A stretch of DNA of 64,000 nt from a virus, in IMG/VR virus record IMGVR_UViG_3300025030_001854, positions 62,001-126,000 of that record, one strand, 5' to 3'. A program made the position numbers and the translations under genes. The notes under the pieces were generated by a model. The model was not told the DNA's origin and made no database searches. It was given only the letters and a program-made list of their open reading frames with translations. Below, piece after piece: positions 1-7,647 of this stretch (the stretch's first letter is position 1; every line of letters starts with the position of its first letter).

Positions 1-8
1 TAACTAGA

Positions 9-479
9 CTACTTAGTTGCGGTGGTTGAGGCGGGTTCATTGGATATTCCATTGTTAACTTTATTTAAAAGTCCTTCGCACGTTCCCTTTAGCTTGTCCC
101 TCAAAGCTCCACCAAGGAAAAAGTGGTCAATTAGAAATACGACCGCTATCCAGTAAAGCGTGTTTTTGTTTTCGTTAACGAAACTTTTAAGACCGTCTGT
201 TATTGAGTTCATAATGTTATTATTTGTTGTTTTGTTTTCTAAAATAGGTCTATCTAATTTGGCTTCTTGTTTAGCTTCTGAATAAGCAGCAGCTAATTCT
301 TTGTACATATCATTTCTCTCTGACTCGTTATTCCATGACCAAGATGTATCAGTTCCATTCTTAAAAAAGATTCTTATTGAATATGGCTTATCACACTGGA
401 CATTGTTATTGATGACCGTCATTCTTGAAATTTCATATAAATCTATCGACACCCAAGAATTTGAAAATATTCTATTCAT
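9..479 (-). CDS. hypothetical protein with one membrane segment
   Basis: I do not recognise this protein (156 aa from the chosen start). A hydrophobic stretch near residues 107-126 (WIAVVFLIDHFF) looks like one transmembrane helix. It is preceded by a charged, Asn-rich region and followed by a short Thr/Ala tail. An upstream in-frame ATG at 509 would add 10 residues. I prefer 479 because its ATG overlaps the TGA of the preceding gene in a 4-base ATGA junction, the commonest junction in this block. It ends in TAG, which shows that TAG is a stop in this genome. It is the last gene of the minus-strand early block seen here. Confidence 0.6.
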   Translation of the reverse strand: MNRIFSNSWVSIDLYEISRMTVINNNVQCDKPYSIRIFFKNGTDTSWSWNNESERNDMYKELAAAYSEAKQEAKLDRPILENKTTNNNIMNSITDGLKSFVNENKNTLYWIAVVFLIDHFFLGGALRDKLKGTCEGLLNKVNNGISNEPASTTATK

Positions 480-634
480 AATTTTTTTCGTTTCATAAAT
501 CTTCCGCATATCTCACATCTAGGTGGCCAGCCGCCCAATCCATGAACATAACACTCTTCATCTGGCTCTAATGCCTGAATAGAACAAGAACAAGTATGAG
601 GTTCTTTACAAATATGTTTTTTAATTTTTTTCAT
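476..634 (-). CDS. small cysteine-rich (zinc-ribbon-like) protein, 52 aa
   Basis: A short reading frame begins MKKIKKHICKEPHTCSCS and ends RCEICGRFMKRKKL. The paired Cys clusters (HxC, CSC, then CxxC) suggest a small zinc-binding protein. It fits exactly between its neighbours: its ATG directly abuts the stop of the 85-aa gene upstream, and its TGA overlaps the next ATG as ATGA. Function is unknown. The tight packing and cysteine pattern are the reasons for calling it real. Confidence 0.6.
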   Translation of the reverse strand: MKKIKKHICKEPHTCSCSIQALEPDEECYVHGLGGWPPRCEICGRFMKRKKL

Positions 635-892
635 TTAATTTAAATAATGATTTCTTCCAAAAGAAACAAATACATCTAAAGAATCACCATTATATTGATT
701 TGCCGATTTTCCTAAATTAAATTCGTCGGGGTATGACACTCCATTGATTGTTACGGCTGGACAATATAAATTAAATAACCCACTTTCATATCCATTAATA
801 ATATAACATGGACGAGAAAATTTACCGTCCTTTCTATATTTGAAAGGATAAGGTCCATCAAAATTATTTTTAAATACTTGTCTTGGATTCAT
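635..892 (-). CDS. hypothetical protein, 85 aa
   Basis: This is a short soluble protein rich in aromatic residues and Asn/Gly. No recognised motif or membrane segment is visible. It overlaps the end of the 115-aa gene upstream by 23 bases and is followed directly by the 52-aa cysteine-rich gene, so it is probably co-transcribed from the promoter at 1449-1477. Function is unknown. Confidence 0.6.
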   Translation of the reverse strand: MNPRQVFKNNFDGPYPFKYRKDGKFSRPCYIINGYESGLFNLYCPAVTINGVSYPDEFNLGKSANQYNGDSLDVFVSFGRNHYLN

Positions 893-1217
893 ATTTTCTC
901 TTTAATCGTTGAAGTTCTGCCCGTTCTTTTATTTCTATTTTCTTGGCAGCTAATTGATTATGTTTTTCTAGCTGGTTAGCAACGAGATTTCTCACCCTTT
1001 CGTCGGGAACGATATTGACTGATAATAATATTGCTTCCCGTATCATTTGATTAGGATGGGTTGGAACTGTATGGAAAATATAATCTTTTGCTAATTTTTC
1101 ATATTCTTCATCTGTATAAAAGTCAATCTTCGTATCTGGAATATCTGTTACAGTCCTTGGATAGGAGCTTATTAAAGCATATTTAGCATTTTCCCATGGC
1201 GTTGTTTTCTTTTTCAT
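870..1217 (-). CDS. hypothetical protein, 115 aa
   Basis: The C-terminal half (from about residue 75) is Lys/Glu/Arg/Gln-rich and likely helical or coiled-coil (EKHNQLAAKKIEIKERAELQ). The N-terminal half is mixed. I recognise no family. It sits second in the short operon that starts with the zinc-ribbon membrane protein at 1436. Confidence 0.6.
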   Translation of the reverse strand: MKKKTTPWENAKYALISSYPRTVTDIPDTKIDFYTDEEYEKLAKDYIFHTVPTHPNQMIREAILLSVNIVPDERVRNLVANQLEKHNQLAAKKIEIKERAELQRLKRKYESKTSI

Positions 1218-1229
1218 AATTAAAATTTT

Positions 1230-1436
1230 TTATTTACAATCTCCATTAGTACAAATTGGACGGCCCGAAGACGTATAAGACAACGGGTATTTACATTTAG
1301 GACACTTACCGATGGCCAAATAAATTTTCCTTTTTAGATAAAATCTTTTGTAAATAACCCACGGAACATCTTTAACACCAATATATAGAGATACAAAAAA
1401 CAATATCAAAGCTATATAAAAAATTGACTCATTCAT
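1230..1436 (-). CDS. small membrane protein with C-terminal zinc ribbon
   Basis: The 68-aa protein has an N-terminal hydrophobic helix (about residues 5-20, IFYIALILFFVSLYIGV), then a basic segment, then a CPKC...CTNGDC zinc ribbon at the C-terminus. This predicts a membrane-anchored protein with a cytoplasmic metal-binding knob. It is the first gene of a minus-strand operon: a TTGACG/TATTCT promoter lies only a few bases upstream, which predicts a very short leader. Function is unknown. Confidence 0.65.
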   Translation of the reverse strand: MNESIFYIALILFFVSLYIGVKDVPWVIYKRFYLKRKIYLAIGKCPKCKYPLSYTSSGRPICTNGDCK

Positions 1437-1448
1437 AAATCTTTATCC

Positions 1449-1477
1449 AGAATACAAGGTAGTTGAGAAATCGTCAA
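1449..1477 (-). promoter_or_regulatory. sigma70-type promoter for the 1436-9 operon
   Basis: On the minus strand TTGACG (1472-1477) is separated by exactly 17 bases from TATTCT (1449-1454). Predicted initiation near 1442 leaves only about six bases before the ATG at 1436. The -35 lies just past the U-tract of the terminator of the upstream TROVE gene, a sensible place for a new transcription unit. Confidence 0.6.
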
Positions 1478-1514
1478 GGAAAAAGAAAAGGGCTAGAGAG
1501 ATTATCTCTAGCCC
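1478..1514 (-). terminator. rho-independent terminator of the TROVE gene
   Basis: A perfect 10-bp stem (GGGCTAGAGA / TCTCTAGCCC, 1490-1514) with a 5-base loop is followed on the minus strand by a T-rich run (TTTTCTTTTTCC). It lies 21 bases past the TROVE stop codon. The stem, loop and U-tract are all canonical. Confidence 0.85.
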
Positions 1515-1535
1515 GTGATTTAAAACTATTTAAAG

Positions 1536-2942
1536 TTATTCTTGGTTTAACTTTTCTAGTTCGATAATGTAATCCAAAACGGCCTCAGAAAAACCGTCAA
1601 TATGGTTCCAAGCCCCATATCCGACACCATTTTGATAAGCGGCAACATTGATAATATACCCATTACTTCCTTTACGAGGATTTATTACCCTGTCATGAGA
1701 TTGTTCGTCTGTAAAAACAATCAAACGTTCGTATGGAATATTAGATACGTCACCTATGGCTTTCCCTAAATAAGTTCCAGAATGAGTCTGACTATTCTTA
1801 ATGGCGTCCCTCAAGGCAAATCCTCTACGAGAAGGAACTTGCACGGTTGCATTAGAGAAAGTAAAGACCTCTACATCTTTAAACATTTCTCTAGCAAGAA
1901 TAGCTAGTCCACTTGCCCCGTCGTCCCTTGTAGACTCGGACTTAGCACTCATAGGAGCATTCATAGAACCCGAAACGTCAATAAGAAGAACAGTTTTACC
2001 TGGAATCTTAGAGCCCTTGTCCTCTATAGAACGAAACATTGCCGCCTCAAGCTCTGGCTCAAGGTTTGGTGCGTATTTCGCAGCAGTAATAAAACGATAA
2101 GGAAGAACCCTATCTGTCTTCATACTTGCCAACGCACTTCGAACTAAGTCTTCGGAAACACCTGTTTCCTTAAAGTTACGAAGATTTCTCAAAAGAGCCA
2201 ATCCTCCCAACTTATTTTCGGCCAAAAGACGCTCCCAAGCTTCTTTCTTATTCTCTCCTTGAGAAGCAGAAAGTGAAACCTCCCACGTATCAGGTGTAGC
2301 CAACTTAGCTTCCACAAACTCGTGTTTCTTTTTACTGTGTTCCTTATTTGAATACCAACAGGTAGAACAAAAACCACCAATTAACTTCTTCCAAAGCTTT
2401 TCTTGGTCTTTATCCTTGGGTTTGGCATGACAAAGAAATAGAACGTCTCTCAAAGAGATAGCTGCCTCACGATTATATTTCGCGAGTTGATACTCATTAA
2501 ATTTTGTAAAAGCTGCCGCTAGACCCTTTTTAACTTGAGCAGACAAGGGTTGCTTTCCACCCTTCCAATAAATTGACAAAAATTCAGACAATTCATCTGG
2601 ACGTTGAATAATACTAGCCAATACATCACCGACATATTGGCGATGAGTCTTTAACGGAGCCATAGCTCGGGCAATTAAAAGGGGAACGTGACGAAGCTTT
2701 CCCTTTGTTCTTACTTCTTTAGCTAATTCAGCAACCTTGTTAGGTTTAACCTTCTCAACTAAGGAGCAAATTCTCTTCGCAATCTCTTCTCCTGACTCAT
2801 AGAATGAATCTTCCCACAACATTGTTGACAAGACAGACCGACGCAAAGACAACTCTGCCGAGGTTCTTGACGCAGGAGCGCCCTCATGGGTAACTAACGG
2901 GGTAACGGAAACGGTTGATACTGGAGCCTTATTTAACTTCAT
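1536..2942 (-). CDS. rsr: Ro60/TROVE-domain RNA-binding protein (Rsr-like)
   Basis: This 468-aa protein has the layout of bacterial Ro60 orthologues. An all-helical HEAT-like TROVE ring fills about the first 300 residues (RHVPLLIARAMA, YVGDVLASIIQRPDEL). A von Willebrand factor A domain follows, with an intact MIDAS motif D322-V-S-G-S. In known systems Ro60 binds Y RNAs and misfolded RNAs and, in bacteria, can tether PNPase for RNA decay or rRNA maturation. It is a single-gene unit with a strong promoter (3032-3060) and a terminator (1478-1514), so it is expressed independently of its neighbours. I found no convincing Y RNA beside it. Family assignment is firm; the role in this phage is inference. 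Confidence 0.93.
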   Translation of the reverse strand: MKLNKAPVSTVSVTPLVTHEGAPASRTSAELSLRRSVLSTMLWEDSFYESGEEIAKRICSLVEKVKPNKVAELAKEVRTKGKLRHVPLLIARAMAPLKTHRQYVGDVLASIIQRPDELSEFLSIYWKGGKQPLSAQVKKGLAAAFTKFNEYQLAKYNREAAISLRDVLFLCHAKPKDKDQEKLWKKLIGGFCSTCWYSNKEHSKKKHEFVEAKLATPDTWEVSLSASQGENKKEAWERLLAENKLGGLALLRNLRNFKETGVSEDLVRSALASMKTDRVLPYRFITAAKYAPNLEPELEAAMFRSIEDKGSKIPGKTVLLIDVSGSMNAPMSAKSESTRDDGASGLAILAREMFKDVEVFTFSNATVQVPSRRGFALRDAIKNSQTHSGTYLGKAIGDVSNIPYERLIVFTDEQSHDRVINPRKGSNGYIINVAAYQNGVGYGAWNHIDGFSEAVLDYIIELEKLNQE

Positions 2943-2973
2943 ATTTTTACTTTCTAATGAGAAATTTTATATT

Positions 2974-2987
2974 GACATTCCAATGTC
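2974..2987. repeat. perfect 14-bp inverted repeat in the TROVE 5' leader
   Basis: GACATTCCAATGTC is a perfect palindrome of two 6-base arms around CC. It lies between the predicted TROVE transcription start (about 3025) and the ATG at 2942. It could be an operator or a small RNA hairpin in the roughly 80-base leader. Its regulator is unknown. Confidence 0.4.
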
Positions 2988-3031
2988 AGATACAAATACT
3001 ACATTTAGGGGGATTATCCACCCATGAATCT

Positions 3032-3060
3032 ATTCTAGGGAACAGTTGTTGATTTGTCAA
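3032..3060 (-). promoter_or_regulatory. strong sigma70-type promoter for the TROVE gene
   Basis: On the minus strand a perfect TTGACA (3055-3060) is followed by exactly 17 bases and then TAGAAT (3032-3037), 5 of 6 to consensus. The start of transcription should fall near 3025, giving an unusually long leader (about 83 bases) for this genome. It lies just downstream of the 100-aa gene that ends at 3067. Confidence 0.8.
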
Positions 3061-3066
3061 ATCTTT

Positions 3067-3369
3067 TTAGAACTCTTCTTGATTTTTAACTACCTGCAAA
3101 TGTCCGCTTGTAGTAGAAGAAATCCACCTAGACAAAAGTTCCATTAAAAATTGATAATCTTGATTTATCATATTTTTGTCTTTAGGGGCCGTTTGCATTC
3201 CTATATATTGCCCCTTTTTCTCGTGACTATTTAAAACAACACGAACAAATGACGAAACATTATATCGTTCACAAATTTTAAATAAATTATTAACCGCCTC
3301 ATGTATTTCAGCATCCCTATCCGTTAATTGATTAACGTCAACTTCTATACCTGATTCTGTATTTTTCAT
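3067..3369 (-). CDS. hypothetical protein, 100 aa
   Basis: This is a soluble, mostly helical-looking protein with no motif I recognise. Its ATG overlaps the TGA of the phosphoesterase gene upstream (ATGA), so the two are translationally coupled and share a transcript. Function is unknown. Confidence 0.6.
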   Translation of the reverse strand: MKNTESGIEVDVNQLTDRDAEIHEAVNNLFKICERYNVSSFVRVVLNSHEKKGQYIGMQTAPKDKNMINQDYQFLMELLSRWISSTTSGHLQVVKNQEEF

Positions 3370-4160
3370 ATTTTTTTAATTATTAAATTTCCATCTGTAA
3401 TCACAGCATAGTGTTGTAAAAATGTATCTAATGCTATGTTAACACCCGTATTAGGACGATAAACATTAGATAGACAATCAGCAGAACTTATTCTATTTAT
3501 TAAAATATCTCCAGAAATTATTTTGGGGAAATCTTTACTTGGAGTATGACCAAATATTTGAGATAAGCCGGGAATAGGTTTAAACTCTTCATTAGCGCCA
3601 AGCCATAATAGTCCCCCAATTAAACCTCTTGGTGGATGACATCGTTCGTCGCCATATTGAAGAAACCAATGATTTCCTTCTTCGTGTTTTATTTCTTGAA
3701 GACACTTTTCTGATTCTTTTAATAAAAAATCTTTAATGTTAGAAGTAGTTACGCCTTTATCTTTCCACAAAGGAGGAAGAAATGTTTCATGAAGACCAGC
3801 ATGGGAAAGAAACCACCCATCAACAAACCAAAAAAATCTCCATTTATCCCAATGTTCTTGCTTTAGAACAGAAGCAACAGCTACCGACTTTTTTGGATTC
3901 CAACCATAAAAATGAGTGTGATATGACCGAGAGCAATAAGAAATATCGTGGTTTCCAAAGAGAAAAAGAAATTTATTAGAATTTTCTAATTTACTTTTAA
4001 TAAAGTAGGCTGTTAAAAGAGCCTCATTGCTTCCATCATTGAAAGAATCAAACAAATCTCCCAAAAAAATACACTTATCAAAAGGTTCCTCCCTGTCGAT
4101 AATGGCTTGGGCTTTATCTATTCTGTTATGGATATCGCTAATTACGATAATTTTCGGCAT
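3366..4160 (-). CDS. calcineurin-like metallophosphoesterase
   Basis: This 264-aa protein shows the metallophosphoesterase signature in order: DIH at residues 9-11, GDLFD near 34-38, GNHD near 69-72, and a late GHTPS motif. These are the ligands for the two-metal site that hydrolyses phosphomonoesters or diesters. Phage members include lambda PP-like protein phosphatases and nucleotide phosphodiesterases; the substrate cannot be read from the sequence. A promoter is predicted directly upstream, and the gene is coupled to the 100-aa gene downstream. Confidence 0.88.
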   Translation of the reverse strand: MPKIIVISDIHNRIDKAQAIIDREEPFDKCIFLGDLFDSFNDGSNEALLTAYFIKSKLENSNKFLFLFGNHDISYCSRSYHTHFYGWNPKKSVAVASVLKQEHWDKWRFFWFVDGWFLSHAGLHETFLPPLWKDKGVTTSNIKDFLLKESEKCLQEIKHEEGNHWFLQYGDERCHPPRGLIGGLLWLGANEEFKPIPGLSQIFGHTPSKDFPKIISGDILINRISSADCLSNVYRPNTGVNIALDTFLQHYAVITDGNLIIKKI

Positions 4161-4165
4161 CTCTC

Positions 4166-4194
4166 ATTGTCTCATTTGATTGCTAGACGGTCAA
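4166..4194 (-). promoter_or_regulatory. candidate leaderless promoter for the phosphoesterase gene
   Basis: TTGACC (4189-4194), a 17-base spacer and GACAAT (4166-4171) lie on the minus strand, with only five bases between the -10 and the ATG at 4160. The -10 is weak (4 of 6), but the geometry matches the other leaderless-type promoters in this window. Confidence 0.45.
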
Positions 4195-4400
4195 CTAATT
4201 TCTATTTGTTCTTTCGTATATGGATATTCGTCTAATTCGGGAAATTTAACTATATAATACCAACCAGTTGGTTTGAAGTCTATATTTGGAAAGTTTTCCT
4301 TCATTCGGTGAGAGTTCTCAATACGCAAGATAATTCCCTCTTGATTTTTGGGAATTACTATTTTGCCAATTCTAATAGAATTTTTAGCTATAGCTTTCAT
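4191..4400 (-). CDS. hypothetical protein, 69 aa
   Basis: This is a short beta-rich protein (IGKIVIPKNQEGIILRI...GWYYIVKF), suggesting a small barrel such as an SH3-like fold. The start at 4400 is chosen over the in-frame ATG at 4409 because it forms an ATGA overlap with the stop of the gene upstream. Function is unknown. Confidence 0.6.
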   Translation of the reverse strand: MKAIAKNSIRIGKIVIPKNQEGIILRIENSHRMKENFPNIDFKPTGWYYIVKFPELDEYPYTKEQIEIS

Positions 4401-4891
4401 CGCCACCATTCTGGAATTTCCCGCTTAGTCCACTTCGCCAAATGACGTTTTGAAATACAATAATATCTTCTATAGTCATAAACAGCACTATCACTTAAAG
4501 GAATTTCTGATTTAAATGGACCAAAACATCTTGGCCAATCAGTTAATCCTCTATCTGGCAGTTCTGACAAAGGAATATTTGCTGAAATCCAATCTAAATA
4601 TCCTCTACATTTATGTTGATGGGTTTTAGAAAAACGATAAAAAAATTCATCGCACAAAGCATAAGCATGTTGTAACGTCCAATCAAAATTTTGTAAAGAA
4701 TCTCTGACCCAACAAGACATTGGATGATTAACGTGTCGGGATTTATGAACCCACGGCCAAGGATTAAACTTTCCTTCTGGGAAAGCAATGCCCATCATCT
4801 CAACAGATTCTAAGATAATCTTTCTTACGTGAGAATCGTTATTAAATCTAGCCGCTTGAACTGGATTTATGTCTAAAACAAAAAGATTCAT
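4397..4891 (-). CDS. conserved phage protein (HVRK family, possibly DNA-glycosylase-like)
   Basis: The 164-aa protein begins MNLFVLDINPVQAARFNND and continues SHVRKIILESVEMMG. This layout is familiar from conserved phage proteins, some annotated as pyrimidine-dimer DNA glycosylase-like. It is rich in Trp, His and Arg and has a WVHKSRHVNHP segment. I recognise the family only from its N-terminal pattern. The enzymatic role is unproven. It is in an operon with small orphan genes. Confidence 0.6.
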   Translation of the reverse strand: MNLFVLDINPVQAARFNNDSHVRKIILESVEMMGIAFPEGKFNPWPWVHKSRHVNHPMSCWVRDSLQNFDWTLQHAYALCDEFFYRFSKTHQHKCRGYLDWISANIPLSELPDRGLTDWPRCFGPFKSEIPLSDSAVYDYRRYYCISKRHLAKWTKREIPEWWR

Positions 4892-4892
4892 A

Positions 4893-5102
4893 TTATAATG
4901 AAGTCAATAACTCTATTTTACTACTAAAACAATCTTTTTGGGGAATGCTGTGCCAACGACCGCCCTCTTGAAATTTATAATGAATTTCTGATTCTCTAGG
5001 GGTAACTTCAATACTAATCATTATAGCTGGAAAATGTACAGGTTTATTATCAAACATAAACCATAATATTTCTCCGACTGCATATTTTGTTGTAATATTC
5101 AT
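4893..5102 (-). CDS. hypothetical protein, 69 aa
   Basis: A short, probably beta-rich protein (AVGEILWFMFDNKPVHFPAIM). The start at 5102 makes an ATGA overlap with the upstream 95-aa gene; an in-frame ATG at 5117 would lie deeper inside that gene. No family is recognised. Confidence 0.55.
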   Translation of the reverse strand: MNITTKYAVGEILWFMFDNKPVHFPAIMISIEVTPRESEIHYKFQEGGRWHSIPQKDCFSSKIELLTSL

Positions 5103-5386
5103 ATAGCTACATACCAATTAGATGGACTTTTATTTGTGCCTTGAAGGGCTATTCCAGCAAAAGCGCATAAAACGCCCCATTCAGCGCAAGTATATTTTAA
5201 GTTTTTAAAACGAGATTGTATTTTCTTCATCGTCACTATTCCTCGTGTTCGAAATAAATACAAGCTTAAAGCATTGAGAACTGGAGAATATTTGTTGGGT
5301 GCCTCTATTTTTTTACGATAAGCGTCTTCTTTGTCGGTATCAATAAAAACTGCTCCTTTTTTAACATTATAATAACAATATTGCAT
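5099..5386 (-). CDS. hypothetical protein, 95 aa
   Basis: The protein has a basic N-terminal half and a more hydrophobic, Cys/Ala-rich C-terminal part (CAEWGVLCAFAGIALQG). I do not recognise it. It lies between the HAD phosphatase gene (4-base gap) and the 69-aa gene (ATGA overlap) in a continuous minus-strand operon. Confidence 0.55.
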   Translation of the reverse strand: MQYCYYNVKKGAVFIDTDKEDAYRKKIEAPNKYSPVLNALSLYLFRTRGIVTMKKIQSRFKNLKYTCAEWGVLCAFAGIALQGTNKSPSNWYVAI

Positions 5387-5390
5387 AATA

Positions 5391-5750
5391 TTAATTAATT
5401 AACTCATCGGGAGAATTATCTATAATCCCAGTATCTTTAATAACTCTTAAAGCTTTATCGTCTACGAAATGGGTAAATGATGGTTTTTTATCGGGAGTAA
5501 TATCTAATTCTGGAAGATTGTTTTCTTTTAACCATTGCCTAATTAAATAGTATTGATGTTCTACCCCTTCTTTTGTATGCCAATCGCCGAGACTTACTCT
5601 TGCAGTCCAAATAGTTACTTTATAACCACTTGCAAGCCAAAATCGTAACTTATTCATCATCTTCTCTATTGGACGACCAACTAAAGAAATATCACCAGAA
5701 TATTCGGCTAAAGTGTTATCTAAATCTAACGCAATATGTATTTTTTTCAT
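5391..5750 (-). CDS. HAD-superfamily phosphatase-like protein
   Basis: This 119-aa protein starts with the HAD nucleophile motif LDLDNTLAEY (Asp at about residues 9 and 11). It also has a motif-II-like T-W-T-A-R segment and a C-terminal HFVDDKALR motif that supplies the last Asp pair. The length fits the minimal phage and bacterial 5'-nucleotidase/hydrolase branch with little or no cap. A role in nucleotide or sugar phosphate hydrolysis is likely; the substrate is unknown. Confidence 0.8.
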   Translation of the reverse strand: MKKIHIALDLDNTLAEYSGDISLVGRPIEKMMNKLRFWLASGYKVTIWTARVSLGDWHTKEGVEHQYYLIRQWLKENNLPELDITPDKKPSFTHFVDDKALRVIKDTGIIDNSPDELIN

Positions 5751-5753
5751 ATT

Positions 5754-5897
5754 TTATTGTAATTTTAATTCTTTTCCGCATCTAGAGCATCTATCGTTCC
5801 ATTTTTTACCCATCCATATCTGGTTATCTTTTCCAATAAAATGATATTCAGATAATAAAATGTGTCCAACCAAAAAACAAATTAATTTATTTAACAT
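5754..5897 (-). CDS. small DUF1660-like zinc-ribbon protein, 47 aa
   Basis: A short frame reads MLNKLICFLVGHILLSEYHF, then a Trp-rich linker, and ends with CSRCGKEL. The pattern of a hydrophobic start, a GH motif and a terminal CxRCG resembles the prophage DUF1660 proteins. It fills the gap between the HAD gene (three bases) and the 186-aa gene exactly. Function is unknown. Confidence 0.6.
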   Translation of the reverse strand: MLNKLICFLVGHILLSEYHFIGKDNQIWMGKKWNDRCSRCGKELKLQ

Positions 5898-5899
5898 AA

Positions 5900-6460
5900 T
5901 TATCCTAATGGGGTTAATTTTTTAGCTACGAACATAACTATTTTATAAATGAATTCCATAACAAAGACTATTCCCAACGCGGTTCCTCTTATACAAAAGG
6001 AATAAGGTCTATATAGATATTTATACCAAAAAGTTTTCGTCTGTTTAATATTTTTTATGACAGCCGAGTGCATATATTTAATAGAAGTTTGATATTCTTT
6101 ATTTGAATGTCTTTCTTCCTTTTCTACGGAGGCTTCACTAAATACACCCTTAATAATTAAAACATTAAATACAATAAAAAAATTATCTCCATTCTCGTCT
6201 TTATTAACTAAATATCCGCCAACATAAACATTTCCAGATAGCAAATCTTGGACCTCTGTCTTAATTAAACCAGTTCCAGTTTCATCTAAATAAAGCTTAT
6301 TATCTAGAAAAGAATATTTCGCTCCGGTTTCTGGAAGTCCGATAACTTGCCACTGAAAAAGTTTCCAATCAACATCATTAGCGAGCTTTCTTACTTCATC
6401 TGAAAACGGTAAGTATTTTAGTGCTTCTGGCCAATTTAAAAAGCTAAACGAGTTGTCCAT
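5900..6460 (-). CDS. hypothetical protein with C-terminal membrane helix, downstream of sigma factor
   Basis: This is a 186-aa protein with a soluble N-terminal region of about 150 residues and a hydrophobic C-terminal segment (about residues 159-178, GTALGIVFVMEFIYKIVMFV), giving a tail-anchored topology. Its start overlaps the sigma-factor gene by 17 bases, so the two are coupled. A membrane protein coupled to an ECF-type sigma factor is reminiscent of anti-sigma factors, but I see no anti-sigma motif, so this remains a guess from position. Confidence 0.55.
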   Translation of the reverse strand: MDNSFSFLNWPEALKYLPFSDEVRKLANDVDWKLFQWQVIGLPETGAKYSFLDNKLYLDETGTGLIKTEVQDLLSGNVYVGGYLVNKDENGDNFFIVFNVLIIKGVFSEASVEKEERHSNKEYQTSIKYMHSAVIKNIKQTKTFWYKYLYRPYSFCIRGTALGIVFVMEFIYKIVMFVAKKLTPLG

Positions 6461-7055
6461 AATTTTCTAATATTAATTTCTTTGCATTATTTCTAGCAAA
6501 ATGTAATCGACTCATAACTGTTCCAATGGGAATTTTAAGTTTTTCGCTTATTTCTCGATAAGATAATTCTTCTTCTAGGGCTAGTCTAATAATAGTAGAG
6601 TGTTCCGGTTTCAGTTTATTCAAAACAATATCTATAATTCCTCGGAGTTCTCTAAGGTCTTCTTTCTTAGAAAGAATCTTTTCTGCCGTTTCTTCTAAAA
6701 TAGCATCTGCCCCCAAAGAAATATATTCATAATCATTATTATGGTCTTCCTGTGAAAAATGAAGCGTTGAAACTTCATGATGTTGGATTTTATTTCGAGA
6801 TTTTATAAAGTTTAGGGCTTCATTTCTTATAATTACAAATAACCAAGTATTAAAAGAAGAGTCCTGACGAAAATTTTTAATTTTTCTCCAAACTTTCTCG
6901 GAGGCTATTTGGATAATATCATCAGCATCGGTAGATGGAATATTGTATTGGGAAAATAAACGTTGTTTAAAAAATGGAAGATGTATTGATAATAGTTTGG
7001 TAAACGATTCTTCACATCCATTTTGAGCTTTATTAATAAGTTCTTTTTCGTCCAT
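6444..7055 (-). CDS. ECF-like sigma-70 family RNA polymerase sigma factor
   Basis: The 203-aa protein has the two-domain ECF layout. Region 2 (about residues 20-90) includes DADDIIQIASEKVWRKI and FNTWLFVIIRNEALNFI. Region 4 (about 140-195) includes the helix-turn-helix LSYREISEKLKIPIGTVMSRL. No region 1 or 3 is visible. It should direct host RNA polymerase to particular promoters. It overlaps the deoxyribosyltransferase gene upstream by one base (TAATG), and that gene carries the likely promoter. Confidence 0.9.
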   Translation of the reverse strand: MDEKELINKAQNGCEESFTKLLSIHLPFFKQRLFSQYNIPSTDADDIIQIASEKVWRKIKNFRQDSSFNTWLFVIIRNEALNFIKSRNKIQHHEVSTLHFSQEDHNNDYEYISLGADAILEETAEKILSKKEDLRELRGIIDIVLNKLKPEHSTIIRLALEEELSYREISEKLKIPIGTVMSRLHFARNNAKKLILENYGQLV

Positions 7056-7612
7056 TATCTATAGTCCTTTCTCAAGAGCCTCCATCTAGTGCTATCACAC
7101 ACGATTTCTCCATTATCAATTTTTTGTAACATAATAAGAATATCCTCTGGAGAATCATAAATATACTTGTGAGGAAAAGTTCCAAATAACCAAATGGGGC
7201 AGCACTTTTTTCCTCCTTCCACAGATAAGAAAATTGGTTTCTTCATGTAATTCGCCGTAAAAATTTCTTCGGCAGAGCCCCATGAAGCGACATCGGGGGT
7301 AATATGAGCAAAAATAAAATCAGACCTATCAACCAAATTAAGGTCAAATATTCGTGTTTCTTTCATTGCTATAGAAAGCGTATCGAAATCTCCAGTTTCT
7401 CTTAGGTGGGAATTTTTTTTAATGGTTTCCTCTCCCTCTTTAATATCTTTTAAGAAAGGTTTATCGTATGGATTAAAAACAATAATCCCCATTGCTTGTA
7501 ATGCTGGGGTAACTCGCTTTCTCCATTGGGCTCCCATTGCTGGATTAGCCTCCATATTTCCAACTAGATATGTTCTAGTTCTCCATAGGAGATTCGGATT
7601 TTGTTTTATCAT
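7055..7612 (-). CDS. nucleoside 2-deoxyribosyltransferase-like protein
   Basis: The 185-aa protein carries the family's hallmarks: an N-terminal RTYLVGNME strand-loop, a central DRSDFIFAHI acid-containing strand, and GSAEEIFTANYMKKPIF near residues 113-129, corresponding to the catalytic Glu region. Members transfer or hydrolyse deoxyribose from nucleosides or nucleotides and occur in many large phages as nucleotide-pool enzymes. It is the first gene of the sigma-factor operon, behind a leaderless-type promoter. Confidence 0.72.
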   Translation of the reverse strand: MIKQNPNLLWRTRTYLVGNMEANPAMGAQWRKRVTPALQAMGIIVFNPYDKPFLKDIKEGEETIKKNSHLRETGDFDTLSIAMKETRIFDLNLVDRSDFIFAHITPDVASWGSAEEIFTANYMKKPIFLSVEGGKKCCPIWLFGTFPHKYIYDSPEDILIMLQKIDNGEIVCDSTRWRLLRKDYR

Positions 7613-7618
7613 TCATTA

Positions 7619-7647
7619 ATGATACTAATGATTTGTAGAAACGTCAA
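7619..7647 (-). promoter_or_regulatory. leaderless-type promoter for deoxyribosyltransferase-sigma operon
   Basis: TTGACG (7642-7647), exactly 17 bases, then TATCAT (7619-7624) lie on the minus strand. Six bases separate the -10 from the ATG at 7612, so the predicted start of transcription is the start codon itself. Confidence 0.7.

Noticed and set aside
9-509. Alternative genetic code (TAG or TGA read as sense), as in some megaphages
   Set aside because: Genes end cleanly on TAG (for example at 9-11), TGA (many ATGA overlaps) and TAA, and large genes contain no in-frame stops.
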